This document shows positions 16,115 to 23,778 of a DNA stretch of 27,799 bases, piece after piece; positions within the stretch are counted from its first letter, which is position 1, and every line of letters starts with the position of its first letter. The position numbers and the translations under genes are program-made. The notes beneath the pieces are model-generated. The model was not told the origin of the DNA. It saw only the letters and a list, made by a program, of their open reading frames with translations, and ran no database searches. Source of the stretch: K23-9 sp964460665 (GTDB taxonomy: Bacteria; Planctomycetota; Planctomycetia; Pirellulales; Pirellulaceae); assembly GCA_964460665.1 (NCBI GenBank), contig CAYWSL010000066.1:1-27799 (forward strand), read 5' to 3'.

Positions 16115-16263
16115 AGGCCGAAGGCCGACACAACCCCAGCCCATGGCGTCAGCCGGCGTCAGCCATGGGACCGCATGCACTGACGGATGCAAAGGCCGAA
16201 GGCCGACATAATATCGCGCAAATTCAATACTGCGTGTCGTTAACCTGTGTCGGCCTGCGGCCT
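16115..16263. repeat. Three copies of an 18-bp GC-rich repeat, two direct and one inverted
   Basis: aggccgaaggccgacaca lies at 16115-16132. A copy with one mismatch (gacata) is at 16193-16210. An inverted copy with one mismatch lies at 16246-16263. The first and third could form a long-range stem. The density of near-identical copies in 150 bases suggests a dispersed intergenic repeat family rather than chance. Confidence 0.75.
16141..16168. repeat. Palindromic element with an internal 10-bp tandem repeat
   Basis: ccatggc (16141-16147) and gccatgg (16162-16168) are perfect inverted repeats. Between and overlapping them, ggcgtcagcc occurs twice in tandem (16145-16164). The element lies between two copies of the 18-bp repeat and may belong to the same REP-like structure. 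Confidence 0.7.
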
Positions 16264-16490
16264 AAGAAAAATCACAACCTCTCCGGCCTGTTTGTTGTTT
16301 CCGCGCGAAACGATGCTGAAAGGCCGCTGCGAATCAACGCCCCAGTTCTTAGCATTGACAATGCACTCGCTATGGCTTGAGTTCCCGCAGGTAGCGAATC
16401 GATTGCAAAGAACATAGGATTGCTTGCGACGACAAATACAACGTTGATGCACAGAATCGATTCTTAAAGTCACTTCTATGGGACCACACG

Positions 16491-17870
16491 ATGTCACGAC
16501 CAATGTTAACTCGCAGTGCTATCTTCACCGCAGCTTTCTGTGTGTCTGCGACACTGATGATCGTAGTTCAAGAACATCAGTTAAACGCACAGGAGCCCGT
16601 TTCGACCTTTGACTTGAAAGTCGATGCAGGCGAATCAGATCGGGTCAATGCGATCGTCAAGGCAGAAGTGGCGATCGACGGACTACGTGCAGGCACTTAC
16701 GTTTTGACGGACAAGAAGTCGGGAATTGAAATCATTGGACAGTACGATGCTCCAACGATTCGTAAGATCGGCGACAAGGCAGAAAAACAACTAGCGGAAA
16801 AACTGAAAACAGTGCCGGCAACTTACGGCGACATCACTTTTGTGGTTCCCAACCTAGCAGCTGGGGAATCGATGCAACTGTCGGCCAAGGCGGTTGACGA
16901 CGCGAAAAAGAATGACTTTCAATGGGACGATAATAAGTCTTCCGAGATGCAGCTGAAGCACGGCGACACTCCGATCGCAAAACTGATGTACGAGAAAGTC
17001 GACGACAGTTCCCCAGAGCGGCGTGCGGAAACCTACAAGGTCTATCACCATGTTTACGCTCCAGGCAGCAATGTGCTTTTGACGAAAGGGGCGGGCGGAC
17101 TTTTCCCGCACCATCGCGGCATCTTCTTTGGGTACAATCGAATCTCGTACGGCGAAAACAGCAAGGCTGATGTCTGGCACTGCAAGAAAGGCGAGTCGCA
17201 GATTAGCGAGTTTTCTCATGGCTCCGGCGGTCAGGTTTTTGGCCGGACGACCAGCGTCATTCGCTGGAACGGCCAGGACGGAAAGACGTTTGCGGTGGAG
17301 CAGCGAGGAGTCGACTTCATCAAGGTTGGCGACGCCACGGTTGTTGACTTTAATGCGGATCTTTTATCCTTGGGGGCGAAGATCACGCTGGATGGCGACC
17401 CGCAGCACGCTGGCGTTCAATTCCGGGCAACACAGATTGTTCCTGACAAGACAAAGCACTTGACGTACTACTTGCGCCCAGATGGAAAGGCGAAGCCGGG
17501 TGAGTTCAGGAATTGGTCAGGCAAGAAGAACGAAAAGGAAGTCAACACGAACCATATCAATTTGAAATGGCATGCCGTGTGCCTTGCGTTGCCAAAGTCG
17601 GAATCGCCTGACAAGAAAAAGCTTGGCGAAGACGACGTGACGCGCTACACGGTTTGCCGAATCGGTTCGTCAAGTAATCCAGAGCCCGAGCGTTTTAGCG
17701 AACGAGACTACGGACGCTTTGGTGCTTATTGTCCAACGACTGTTGGCCCAGAGAAAGCCCTGCGATTGACTTACCGGTTCTGGATTCAGGAAGGCGAGAT
17801 GACGGTCGCAGAGATCGACGCGATCGCGGATTCGTATTTGAATCCGGTGACGACGAAGGTTACGAAGTGA
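16491..17870 (+). CDS. Secreted PmoA-like (DUF6807) protein
   Basis: A 459-residue exported protein. The signal peptide covers about residues 1-34 (core FTAAFCVSATLMIVV, ending LNAQ). The central region has the family signature KVYHHVYAPG...LLTKGAGGLFPHHRGIFFGYN at about residues 183-220, with paired His residues. The second half contains the WSGKK and WHAVC segments and a C-terminal TYRFWIQEGEM strand. The family was named for resemblance to methane monooxygenase subunit A annotations, but it is a soluble beta-rich protein found in planctomycete glycan or sulfatide gene sets; a catalytic role is not established. Start is ATG 16491, with no strong ribosome-binding site. Confidence 0.85.
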   Translation: MSRPMLTRSAIFTAAFCVSATLMIVVQEHQLNAQEPVSTFDLKVDAGESDRVNAIVKAEVAIDGLRAGTYVLTDKKSGIEIIGQYDAPTIRKIGDKAEKQLAEKLKTVPATYGDITFVVPNLAAGESMQLSAKAVDDAKKNDFQWDDNKSSEMQLKHGDTPIAKLMYEKVDDSSPERRAETYKVYHHVYAPGSNVLLTKGAGGLFPHHRGIFFGYNRISYGENSKADVWHCKKGESQISEFSHGSGGQVFGRTTSVIRWNGQDGKTFAVEQRGVDFIKVGDATVVDFNADLLSLGAKITLDGDPQHAGVQFRATQIVPDKTKHLTYYLRPDGKAKPGEFRNWSGKKNEKEVNTNHINLKWHAVCLALPKSESPDKKKLGEDDVTRYTVCRIGSSSNPEPERFSERDYGRFGAYCPTTVGPEKALRLTYRFWIQEGEMTVAEIDAIADSYLNPVTTKVTK

Positions 17871-17984
17871 GCGAGTCGTGACGGGCCAACCGATCAGCTA
17901 GCTTCCCACACCCCTACCCAAAACAGCTACAATTCGCAGCTCAACTTTGTATTCCACTTACGTTCATCTTTAGGGCTTAGAAAC

Positions 17985-19841
17985 TTGGCTTGGCACCGCC
18001 AGATTCCTTTTAAGGTCGACATCGCGGGTGTGATCGAGATCATGGGGTCGTCGCTTTACAGTCGGCTGGACACCCCCATTCGCGAACTGATTCAAAACGG
18101 CCATGACGCGGTGATTCGTCGCCGCAATCGTGACTTGCAGTACATGGGGCGAATCGATGTCGTCCAAGACGCAGAGAACAAGACCCTGACGTTTACCGAC
18201 GACGGCGTGGGCTTGTCGGCAGAAGAAGCCGAGGCGTACTTGGGGACACTGGGTATCGGCATCACGGGCTTGTTGAAAGGCCGTGGTAGCGATGAAGCAC
18301 GCGAAAGCGTATCGGGCACGGGTGACGGTTTGATCGGTCAGTTTGGCATCGGCCTATTCAGCGCGTTCATGCTGGCCGAAAAACTGGTCGTCGAAAGCCA
18401 ACGTGCCGATCGCGACGAAGGCGTTCGATGGGCAGCCGGACCTGGGACCGACATCGAGCTTTCGCATACCAAACGTGAAAATCCGGGCACTCAAGTCACG
18501 CTTCACTTAAAACCTGATTGCGAAGTGCTGGCCAAGGATCCGGCGCTGCTGGAAACGGCGATCACTCAGTTCGCTGACTTTCTTCCTGTGCCGATCTATC
18601 TAAACGGATCGTCCGCGCGTGCTAACGTGATCAACGTCGCTTGGTTCGACCCGACACCGGATGACGAAGCGATCGAACTGGGGCTGGCCAGCTACTTTGA
18701 CGAAACGCCACTGGATGTGATTCCGGTGCGGATCGAAAAGCCCGTTGCAATTCAAGGTGCGCTGTACGTTTCGCCACAACGAACGCCTGGCTTTTCGGAT
18801 GACGCCGTGGTTGCCGTGACGATCGGGCGCATGGTGATTTCCAGACGGATCCACGAACTGATCCCGCCGTGGGCTTCGTTCCTGCGTGGCGTCTTAGAAC
18901 TTCCTAGTTGTTCGCCAACGGCTAGTCGCGAGGACTTGGTCCGCGATGCGAATTTTGCCAACGTCCAAGCAACGTTGTCCAATCACATTTACGACCACTT
19001 CGGCAAACTGGCCAGCAAGCAACCCAAGCGGTTAGAAGCGATCATCAGCTGGCATCGGTTCACGATCGCCGGTAGCGCGCTAGATGAGCCACGTCTTCGC
19101 AAACTACTACGGACTTGCTATCGGTTCTCTACGACGATGGGCGACCTGACGTTTGAAGAAATCCTGAAGCATAGCGAAGCCGACCCGTTGATGGAAATGG
19201 ATGCGGACCACGTGGTTTGGTACAACGCCGACCGCAGGCAAGAACGTTGGATCAATCAAATCTTTGCCGAACACGATGTGGTTTGCTTGCACGCGCTGCG
19301 GTCGTTCGAGGAAACTCTGCTGGCCGCGATGGTCGCCGATACGACCGACAGCATGGCGGACCTGCGAGTCGCCAGCCCATCGTCCAAGAACTTTGGCGAC
19401 GGAATCCTTGGCATCAAGGACATGGAAGACGCGACGGATCAGTGGAGCGAGTTCTTGGATGCGACGGGCGCGAAGGTCTTGTTGGCATCTTTCCGCGGCG
19501 AACAACCCGTGATGGCGTTCTTGAATGAACGCTACGAACTAGCGCAGACATTCGCAAAATTGAAAACCGAAGGCGACATTCCGCAAGGTTTCCAACGGCT
19601 GATCGATTCGCATTTCGACAGTTCCCCGGCTGAAAAGAACGAAGTGATTTTGAACCGCAACCATCGCCTTGTTCAGCGAGCACTGGAGAAAGGAACCGAC
19701 AGTCCACTTGCCAACGTGGTTCGGCTACTGGTCACGGGAGCCCTGAATGCCGCCGGCGCCAGCATCGATCGCGATGCACAACGCAAGCAAACCGAAGACC
19801 TAAACTGGATTTCCGAAGTCCTTTGGGGACGCGACCAGTAG
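17985..19841 (+). CDS. HSP90-family (HtpG-like) GHKL ATPase
   Basis: A 618-residue protein with the N-terminal GHKL ATPase fold of HSP90: N-box ELIQNGHDA (34-42), DDGVGL (72-77), a lid region with GTLGIGITGLLKG (87-99) and GQFGIGLFSAF (118-128). The middle domain contains the client- and ATP-contacting segment near SCSPTASREDLVRD (about 308-321). In canonical HtpG the corresponding motifs are ENASDA, DNGIGM and GQFGVGFYS, so this is a divergent but intact copy. It should act as a cytosolic ATP-dependent chaperone. The TTG at 17985 is the best start because the conserved region begins within ten residues; AGGG lies 12 bases upstream. Whether it is the organism's main HtpG or a paralogue cannot be told here. 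Confidence 0.85.
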   Translation: MAWHRQIPFKVDIAGVIEIMGSSLYSRLDTPIRELIQNGHDAVIRRRNRDLQYMGRIDVVQDAENKTLTFTDDGVGLSAEEAEAYLGTLGIGITGLLKGRGSDEARESVSGTGDGLIGQFGIGLFSAFMLAEKLVVESQRADRDEGVRWAAGPGTDIELSHTKRENPGTQVTLHLKPDCEVLAKDPALLETAITQFADFLPVPIYLNGSSARANVINVAWFDPTPDDEAIELGLASYFDETPLDVIPVRIEKPVAIQGALYVSPQRTPGFSDDAVVAVTIGRMVISRRIHELIPPWASFLRGVLELPSCSPTASREDLVRDANFANVQATLSNHIYDHFGKLASKQPKRLEAIISWHRFTIAGSALDEPRLRKLLRTCYRFSTTMGDLTFEEILKHSEADPLMEMDADHVVWYNADRRQERWINQIFAEHDVVCLHALRSFEETLLAAMVADTTDSMADLRVASPSSKNFGDGILGIKDMEDATDQWSEFLDATGAKVLLASFRGEQPVMAFLNERYELAQTFAKLKTEGDIPQGFQRLIDSHFDSSPAEKNEVILNRNHRLVQRALEKGTDSPLANVVRLLVTGALNAAGASIDRDAQRKQTEDLNWISEVLWGRDQ

Positions 19842-19889
19842 GGTCACAGCAAAAATGCGCGGCGTTAGGTACAATCTGCATCTGAAATC

Positions 19890-20049
19890 CGCTGTGTTGA
19901 ATTTCGCTGTGTTGAATTTNNNNNNNNNNNNNNNNNNNNNNNNNNNNNNNNNNNNNNNNNNNNNNNNNNNNNNNNNNNNNNNNNNNNNNNNNNNNNNNNN
20001 NNNNNNNNNNNNNNNNNNNCGCTGTGTTGAATTTCGCTGTGTTGAATTT
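19890..20049. repeat. 15-bp minisatellite upstream of the DUF1080 gene, containing a 100-N gap
   Basis: The unit cgctgtgttgaattt occurs twice at 19890-19919 and twice at 20020-20049. N fills 19920-20019. Both sides break exactly at unit boundaries, so the missing length should be a multiple of 15. It fills most of the 245-bp interval between the HSP90-like gene and the DUF1080 gene, ending 37 bases before the start codon, where promoter or leader elements are expected. Confidence 0.8.
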
Positions 20050-20086
20050 TACTGTGTCCCCACCGCCCTTTTTAGTAGGTTGATTG

Positions 20087-20827
20087 ATGTTACGAATTGC
20101 CGTTTGTTTTGCTGCGTTGTTAGCTGCTGCTGTCATCACGCCAGCCGTCACATCTGTGGCGAATGCCAAAGAAGGCGACGGATTCATGTCGCTGTACGAT
20201 GGCGAAACGATGAAAGGATGGGACGGCGACCCCAAATTTTGGACGATCGCTGACGGTGCGATCACGGGCACCACCACCAAGGACAATACGACGAAAGGAA
20301 ACACGTTCTGTGTTTTCGAGAAAGAATTCGAGGGCGACTTTGTTTTGGAGTTTGACTTTCGCATTGAAGGTCACAACAGCGGCGTTCAGTACCGATCGTT
20401 CCGACTTGATGGAGCGGCCGACAAATGGCGAATCGGTGGCTACCAGGCTGACATCGATGCCAAGATGGATTGGGCTGGCACGCTGTACGGCGAACGGTTT
20501 CGCGGCATCCTAGCGAAACGCGGCGAGAAAACAGTTTTGGGCGAAGGCACGGCGCCAAAGAAGGGCGGTCTGGCACGCAAAGTAGAAAAACTTGGCGACC
20601 CTGCAGAGTTGGCAAAGAGCATCAAGCCGTACCCGGAATGGAATACGTTTCGCGTCGTCGTGAAGGGATTTCACTACCAACACTTCATCAACGAAAAACT
20701 GATGATTGACTGCTTGGACAACGACGAAAAGAACCGTCGCGACAAAGGCTTGATCGCATTGCAACTACACGCCGGCCCGCCAATGAAGGTTCAGTTCAAG
20801 AACATCAAGATCAAGCAAGACAAGTAG
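20087..20827 (+). CDS. Secreted DUF1080 (3-keto-disaccharide hydrolase-like) protein
   Basis: A 246-residue exported protein. The signal peptide is about residues 1-26 (core CFAALLAAAVITPAV, ending VANA). The single domain follows: FMSLYDGETMKGWDGDPKFW near the start, FEFDFRIEGHNSGVQYRS-type strands, and a closing KVQFKNIKIKQ strand. This concanavalin-like beta-sandwich family is very abundant in planctomycetes and includes enzymes acting on 3-keto-glycosides. Length is normal for one domain. ATG 20087 is preferred to the adjacent TTG 20084; AGTAGG lies about 8 bases upstream. A tandem repeat of unknown size sits directly upstream. Confidence 0.88.
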   Translation: MLRIAVCFAALLAAAVITPAVTSVANAKEGDGFMSLYDGETMKGWDGDPKFWTIADGAITGTTTKDNTTKGNTFCVFEKEFEGDFVLEFDFRIEGHNSGVQYRSFRLDGAADKWRIGGYQADIDAKMDWAGTLYGERFRGILAKRGEKTVLGEGTAPKKGGLARKVEKLGDPAELAKSIKPYPEWNTFRVVVKGFHYQHFINEKLMIDCLDNDEKNRRDKGLIALQLHAGPPMKVQFKNIKIKQDK

Positions 20828-20845
20828 CAGCTGGTCCCTCCCGTG

Positions 20846-20871
20846 AGCCGTGACGCGCAAGCGGCACGGTT
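20846..20871 (+). terminator. Terminator-like hairpin after the DUF1080 gene
   Basis: agccgtg pairs with cacggtt (one G-U). Inside are one mismatch, a 3-bp cgc/gcg stem and a gcaa tetraloop. It lies 18 bases after the stop and is followed by tgcataaaaatgc. Confidence 0.5.
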
Positions 20872-20907
20872 TGCATAAAAATGCCCGGGTGCTAAAAGCG
20901 GCCTGAC

Positions 20908-20927
20908 GGCTAGCGGCATGCCTAGCC
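20908..20927 (-). terminator. Hairpin at the end of ribH
   Basis: ggctag and ctagcc form a 6-bp stem around an 8-base loop. On the minus strand the ribH TAG stop lies in the first arm, and a T-run (gctttt) follows about 17 bases beyond. It may end the ribH transcript. Confidence 0.4.
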
Positions 20928-21392
20928 CAGCTTGACGTTTAAACGCAGCAGTTCCAGTAAGGCCTCGGCGGATTCGTGGCCTTTGTTGCCAACGTTGCCA
21001 CCGCTGCGGTGAATTGCTTGCTCGGTTGTGTTGCACGTTAACAATCCGAAGGCAATCGGCATGCCGCTTTCAACACCCATGTTCATCAGCGAAAGACTGA
21101 CGGCACGGTTGATGTGTTCGTCGTGCGTCGTCTCGCCCTTGATCACACACCCAAGTGCGATGGCACCGACCGTATCGGGTTGCTTGACCACACGCTGAAC
21201 CACGTACGGCAATTCCCACGCTCCGGGAACTCGTACAACCGGTGTCACTTCTGGTCCATAACCTGCCGCGGCTAATGTTTCCAAGCTGCCTTTGACCAGC
21301 GAATCGCAAATCGCTGGGTTGTATCGGCTGGCGACAATGTACACACGTCCGGTTGGCACTTCTCCGTCAAGTCCCGTGATCTCAGTTGGCAT
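20922..21392 (-). CDS. ribH: 6,7-dimethyl-8-ribityllumazine synthase
   Basis: A 156-residue enzyme of standard length for the beta subunit of riboflavin synthase. It condenses 5-amino-6-ribitylamino-uracil with 3,4-dihydroxybutanone 4-phosphate in the penultimate step of riboflavin synthesis, in the cytosol. Visible motifs: SRYN (22-25, usually SRFN), VPGAWELP (55-62), GCVIKGETTHDEHI (81-94) with the catalytic His region, and PIAFGLLTCNTTEQA (112-126). The start codon lies inside the end of rho: the genes overlap by 11 bases, suggesting coupled translation. No FMN riboswitch is seen upstream, since that sequence is rho coding sequence. Confidence 0.96.
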   Translation of the reverse strand: MPTEITGLDGEVPTGRVYIVASRYNPAICDSLVKGSLETLAAAGYGPEVTPVVRVPGAWELPYVVQRVVKQPDTVGAIALGCVIKGETTHDEHINRAVSLSLMNMGVESGMPIAFGLLTCNTTEQAIHRSGGNVGNKGHESAEALLELLRLNVKLG

Positions 21393-22884
21393 CTTTTAAG
21401 CTCATCAAGAATTCAGCGTTGTTCTGTGTCTTTTTCAATTGCTTGACCAAGTTCTGCATCGCATCGGCTGGCGATAGTTCGGCAAGCGTCTGGCGAAGAA
21501 CGGATATGCGGTCGTAAGCGTCTTCGTTTAGCAGCATTTCTTCGCGTCGGGTGCCGCTAGCGCTAATGTCCATCGCGGGCCAGATGCGCCGGTCGACCAA
21601 CGCTCGGTCCAGTACGATTTCCAAGTTGCCGGTGCCCTTGAATTCTTCAAAGATCACGTCGTCTAGCTTGCTGCCCGTGTCGACCAAAGCCGTGGCAAGA
21701 ATCGTCAGCGAACCGCCTTCTTCTACCTTGCGAGCGGAACCGAACAACGCCTTGGGCTTTTGCAGCGCGCCGGCGTCAAGACCGCCGCTTAGTAGCTTGC
21801 CGGTCGATTCGCCATCGCTGTTGTGGGCTCTGGCAAGACGTGTGATGGAGTCCAAAAAGATCACGACGTCCGTGCCCGCTTCGACCATCCGCTTGGCTTT
21901 TTCGATCACCATTTGGGCAACTTGAATATGCCGCTGGGCGGGTTCGTCAAACGTGCTGCTGATGACTTCGCATTGCGGACCACGCACTTCGCGTTCCATG
22001 TCCGTCACTTCTTCGGGCCGCTCGTCGATCAACAAGACAAACACATACGCGTCAGGATAGTTCTTTAGAACGGACCTCGCCATCTTTTGCATCAGAATCG
22101 TCTTGCCCGCTCGCGGTGGGCTGACGATCAACCCGCGCTGGCCAAAGCCGATGGGCGTCAGCATGTCGATCACGCGTGTGCTGACTTCCTTTGCATCGGA
22201 CTCCATCATTATCTGCGTGTCAGGATGCAGTGGAGTCAGTTCGTCAAACGGCACGCTTTGCGAACGAGCTTGCGGATCGCGGCGATTGATCGCTTCGATA
22301 CGCAGCAAGGCAAAGTAGCGTTCGTTTTCCTTGGGGGGCCGAATCTGGCCTGCTACGTGGCTGCCGGTCTGCAAACCGAATCGCCGAATCTGGCTGGGCG
22401 AAACGTAAATGTCGTCGGGACATGAAAGATAGTGATAGCTGGCACTGCGGAGAAACCCAAAGCCGTCGGGCAAGATCTCCAACGTTCCTTCGCCATACAT
22501 CAGCCCATCGCTTTTCATGCGATGCTTCAGGATGCCGAAGATCAGCTCTTGGCGCGACAGCTTCTGCGAATCAACGATGCCAGCCTTACCCGCCAGATCG
22601 ACTAAACAGCTTTCGTCCAACTCTTGCAGTTCTGCGATTCCCAGTTGCTTGTTTTGGTTGCTTGTCGTTGGGATCCCCACACGTTGTCCAGCCTTGTTGG
22701 CTTCACTAACGATTTCTTCGGGCAACGACAGCGGGTCGCGTTCGGCGTCTAGTTCGCGTATCCGCTGATCGACTGCCTTGTCGGGGTGGCGGGGACGTTG
22801 GCTATTTTTGCGGTGACGTTTGTAGTCGCCAGAGCCCTTGGAGCGCGACTTGGCTGCATCCTTGGACGACTTGTCGGAATTCAT
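21382..22884 (-). CDS. rho: Transcription termination factor Rho
   Basis: A 500-residue RNA helicase that ends transcription. A basic, Ser/Lys/Arg-rich N-terminal extension (residues 1-50) precedes a Rho_N helical domain (about 80-125), the cold-shock RNA-binding fold (about 130-200, with GFGFLRS and DIYVSPSQIRRF), and the RecA-type ATPase. The P-loop is SPPRAGKT (255-262), Walker B is VVIFLDSITRLARA, and FKGTGN is the R-loop. All catalytic motifs look intact. Start ATG 22884 is preferred: the frame is open for 58 more codons upstream, but that part is Cys/Phe/Pro-rich and unlike Rho. Insertions or extensions at the N-terminus are common in high-GC and planctomycete Rho proteins. Confidence 0.95.
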   Translation of the reverse strand: MNSDKSSKDAAKSRSKGSGDYKRHRKNSQRPRHPDKAVDQRIRELDAERDPLSLPEEIVSEANKAGQRVGIPTTSNQNKQLGIAELQELDESCLVDLAGKAGIVDSQKLSRQELIFGILKHRMKSDGLMYGEGTLEILPDGFGFLRSASYHYLSCPDDIYVSPSQIRRFGLQTGSHVAGQIRPPKENERYFALLRIEAINRRDPQARSQSVPFDELTPLHPDTQIMMESDAKEVSTRVIDMLTPIGFGQRGLIVSPPRAGKTILMQKMARSVLKNYPDAYVFVLLIDERPEEVTDMEREVRGPQCEVISSTFDEPAQRHIQVAQMVIEKAKRMVEAGTDVVIFLDSITRLARAHNSDGESTGKLLSGGLDAGALQKPKALFGSARKVEEGGSLTILATALVDTGSKLDDVIFEEFKGTGNLEIVLDRALVDRRIWPAMDISASGTRREEMLLNEDAYDRISVLRQTLAELSPADAMQNLVKQLKKTQNNAEFLMSLKDAN

Positions 22885-23098
22885 GGTAGGAGAGCCCGAA
22901 GGCGAGAATCGAGGAGAAGAATAGTGCGGAAAGGTGGGGAAGGAGGGCAAATTGCTTCCGCAGGCAACACATTTGAACACCCAATTCGGGTGATCGATTC
23001 GAAAAACAATCGAACATTTAAACAATGACCTTACGAATGAAAGGTCAACTTCCGTCAAATGTTCTCAAGATCGAGCAACTGATTCTACGCTTGTCTAC
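22885..23098 (-). promoter_or_regulatory. Leader/promoter region of rho
   Basis: The 214 bases between coaE and rho contain no separate gene. An inverted repeat, tcgatt...aatcga (22994-23013), sits in an AT-rich stretch. Rho genes are often autoregulated through a leader, and this spacing would fit such control; that is inference. Confidence 0.3.
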
Positions 23099-23770
23099 TC
23101 AGGTTCCGTGTGGCCCGTCAGTGAAACAAGGATTAGATTCTGAAAAGTCTGCCCCGGAGGATTCCATTGTAACGAGATTTTGCCAGTGCTCGTCAACCTT
23201 TTTTTGCAGTTCTGCCAAGGTCCCTCCGTTGTGCAAAATTAGGTTGCTAAGGCGTTGTTTGTCGGCAATAGCTAGCTGATTGGACTCGCGTCGCTGTAAT
23301 TCGCCAGCATCCCAGCCCCGCGCAGTTGACCACTGAACACGTGATTCCAGGGGCGCATCGATGCACCAGACTGTGTCGCAGGCGTAATGCCACCCAGATT
23401 CAAACAAAAGCGGAACATCCAATAGGGCAACCTGGACACTTTCTCGAGAAGCGATCCGAAGCCGCCGCAAGATCTCGTGCCGCGTTGGTGGATGGATCAC
23501 CGACTCCAGATAATCCAGCGCCGCTTTATGCTGTACGGTCTCGCCAAACACGAGCTTCGCTACCGCCGAGCGATTGATTGCACCACTTGCGTCAACAATA
23601 CCACTGCCAAAATGTTTGGTCAGTTGGCTGGTCACATCGGCTTGCTGCAGCACATCGCGAGCGACCAAGTCAGCGTTAATCCAGAGCGCCCCTTTTTCTT
23701 GCAAGTGGCCTGCCACGGTTGACTTGCCGCTAGCTGGCGTGCCAACTAAGCCCAGTAGGATAAGTGACAT
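23099..23770 (-). CDS. coaE: Dephospho-CoA kinase
   Basis: A 223-residue enzyme that phosphorylates the 3'-hydroxyl of dephospho-CoA, the last step of CoA synthesis. The P-loop GTPASGKST is at residues 10-18. NADLVARDVLQ is the family's substrate-contact segment, usually DADxIxR. LLDVPLLFESGW matches the conserved VPLLFE motif, and RVQWSTARGW and SNQLAIADKQRL complete the C-terminal signatures. ATG 23770 is chosen because the P-loop normally lies about 10 residues from the start; the frame extends 18 codons further upstream. It starts 8 bp after the zinc-ribbon gene stop, so the two are co-transcribed. Confidence 0.94.
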   Translation of the reverse strand: MSLILLGLVGTPASGKSTVAGHLQEKGALWINADLVARDVLQQADVTSQLTKHFGSGIVDASGAINRSAVAKLVFGETVQHKAALDYLESVIHPPTRHEILRRLRIASRESVQVALLDVPLLFESGWHYACDTVWCIDAPLESRVQWSTARGWDAGELQRRESNQLAIADKQRLSNLILHNGGTLAELQKKVDEHWQNLVTMESSGADFSESNPCFTDGPHGT

Positions 23771-23778
23771 GAGCCGAC

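Larger units (their letters stand above)
15708..16490. other. Gene-poor interval between divergent genes
   Basis: No convincing gene was found in these 783 bases. Open frames here (for example 15763-16083, TTG start) lack recognisable domains or coding-like composition. The interval must hold the minus-strand promoter of the GAF/HlyD gene and the plus-strand promoter of the DUF6807 gene. Its middle contains the repeats listed separately at 16115-16263. Confidence 0.6.

Noticed and set aside
4888..20049. Repeat-flanked N gaps as CRISPR arrays
   Set aside because: Units are 11-15 bp in direct tandem with no spacers between them, and no cas genes are present.
19732..20364. Long minus-strand frame with KFNTA repeats across the third gap
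   Set aside because: It is antisense to the HSP90-like and DUF1080 genes at both ends. The repeat is a multiple of 3 long, which keeps any frame open by chance.
22885..23058. 58-codon N-terminal extension of Rho
   Set aside because: The frame is open but encodes a Cys/Phe/Pro-rich peptide unlike Rho, and a Met followed by the usual basic, Ser-rich N-terminus lies at 22884.
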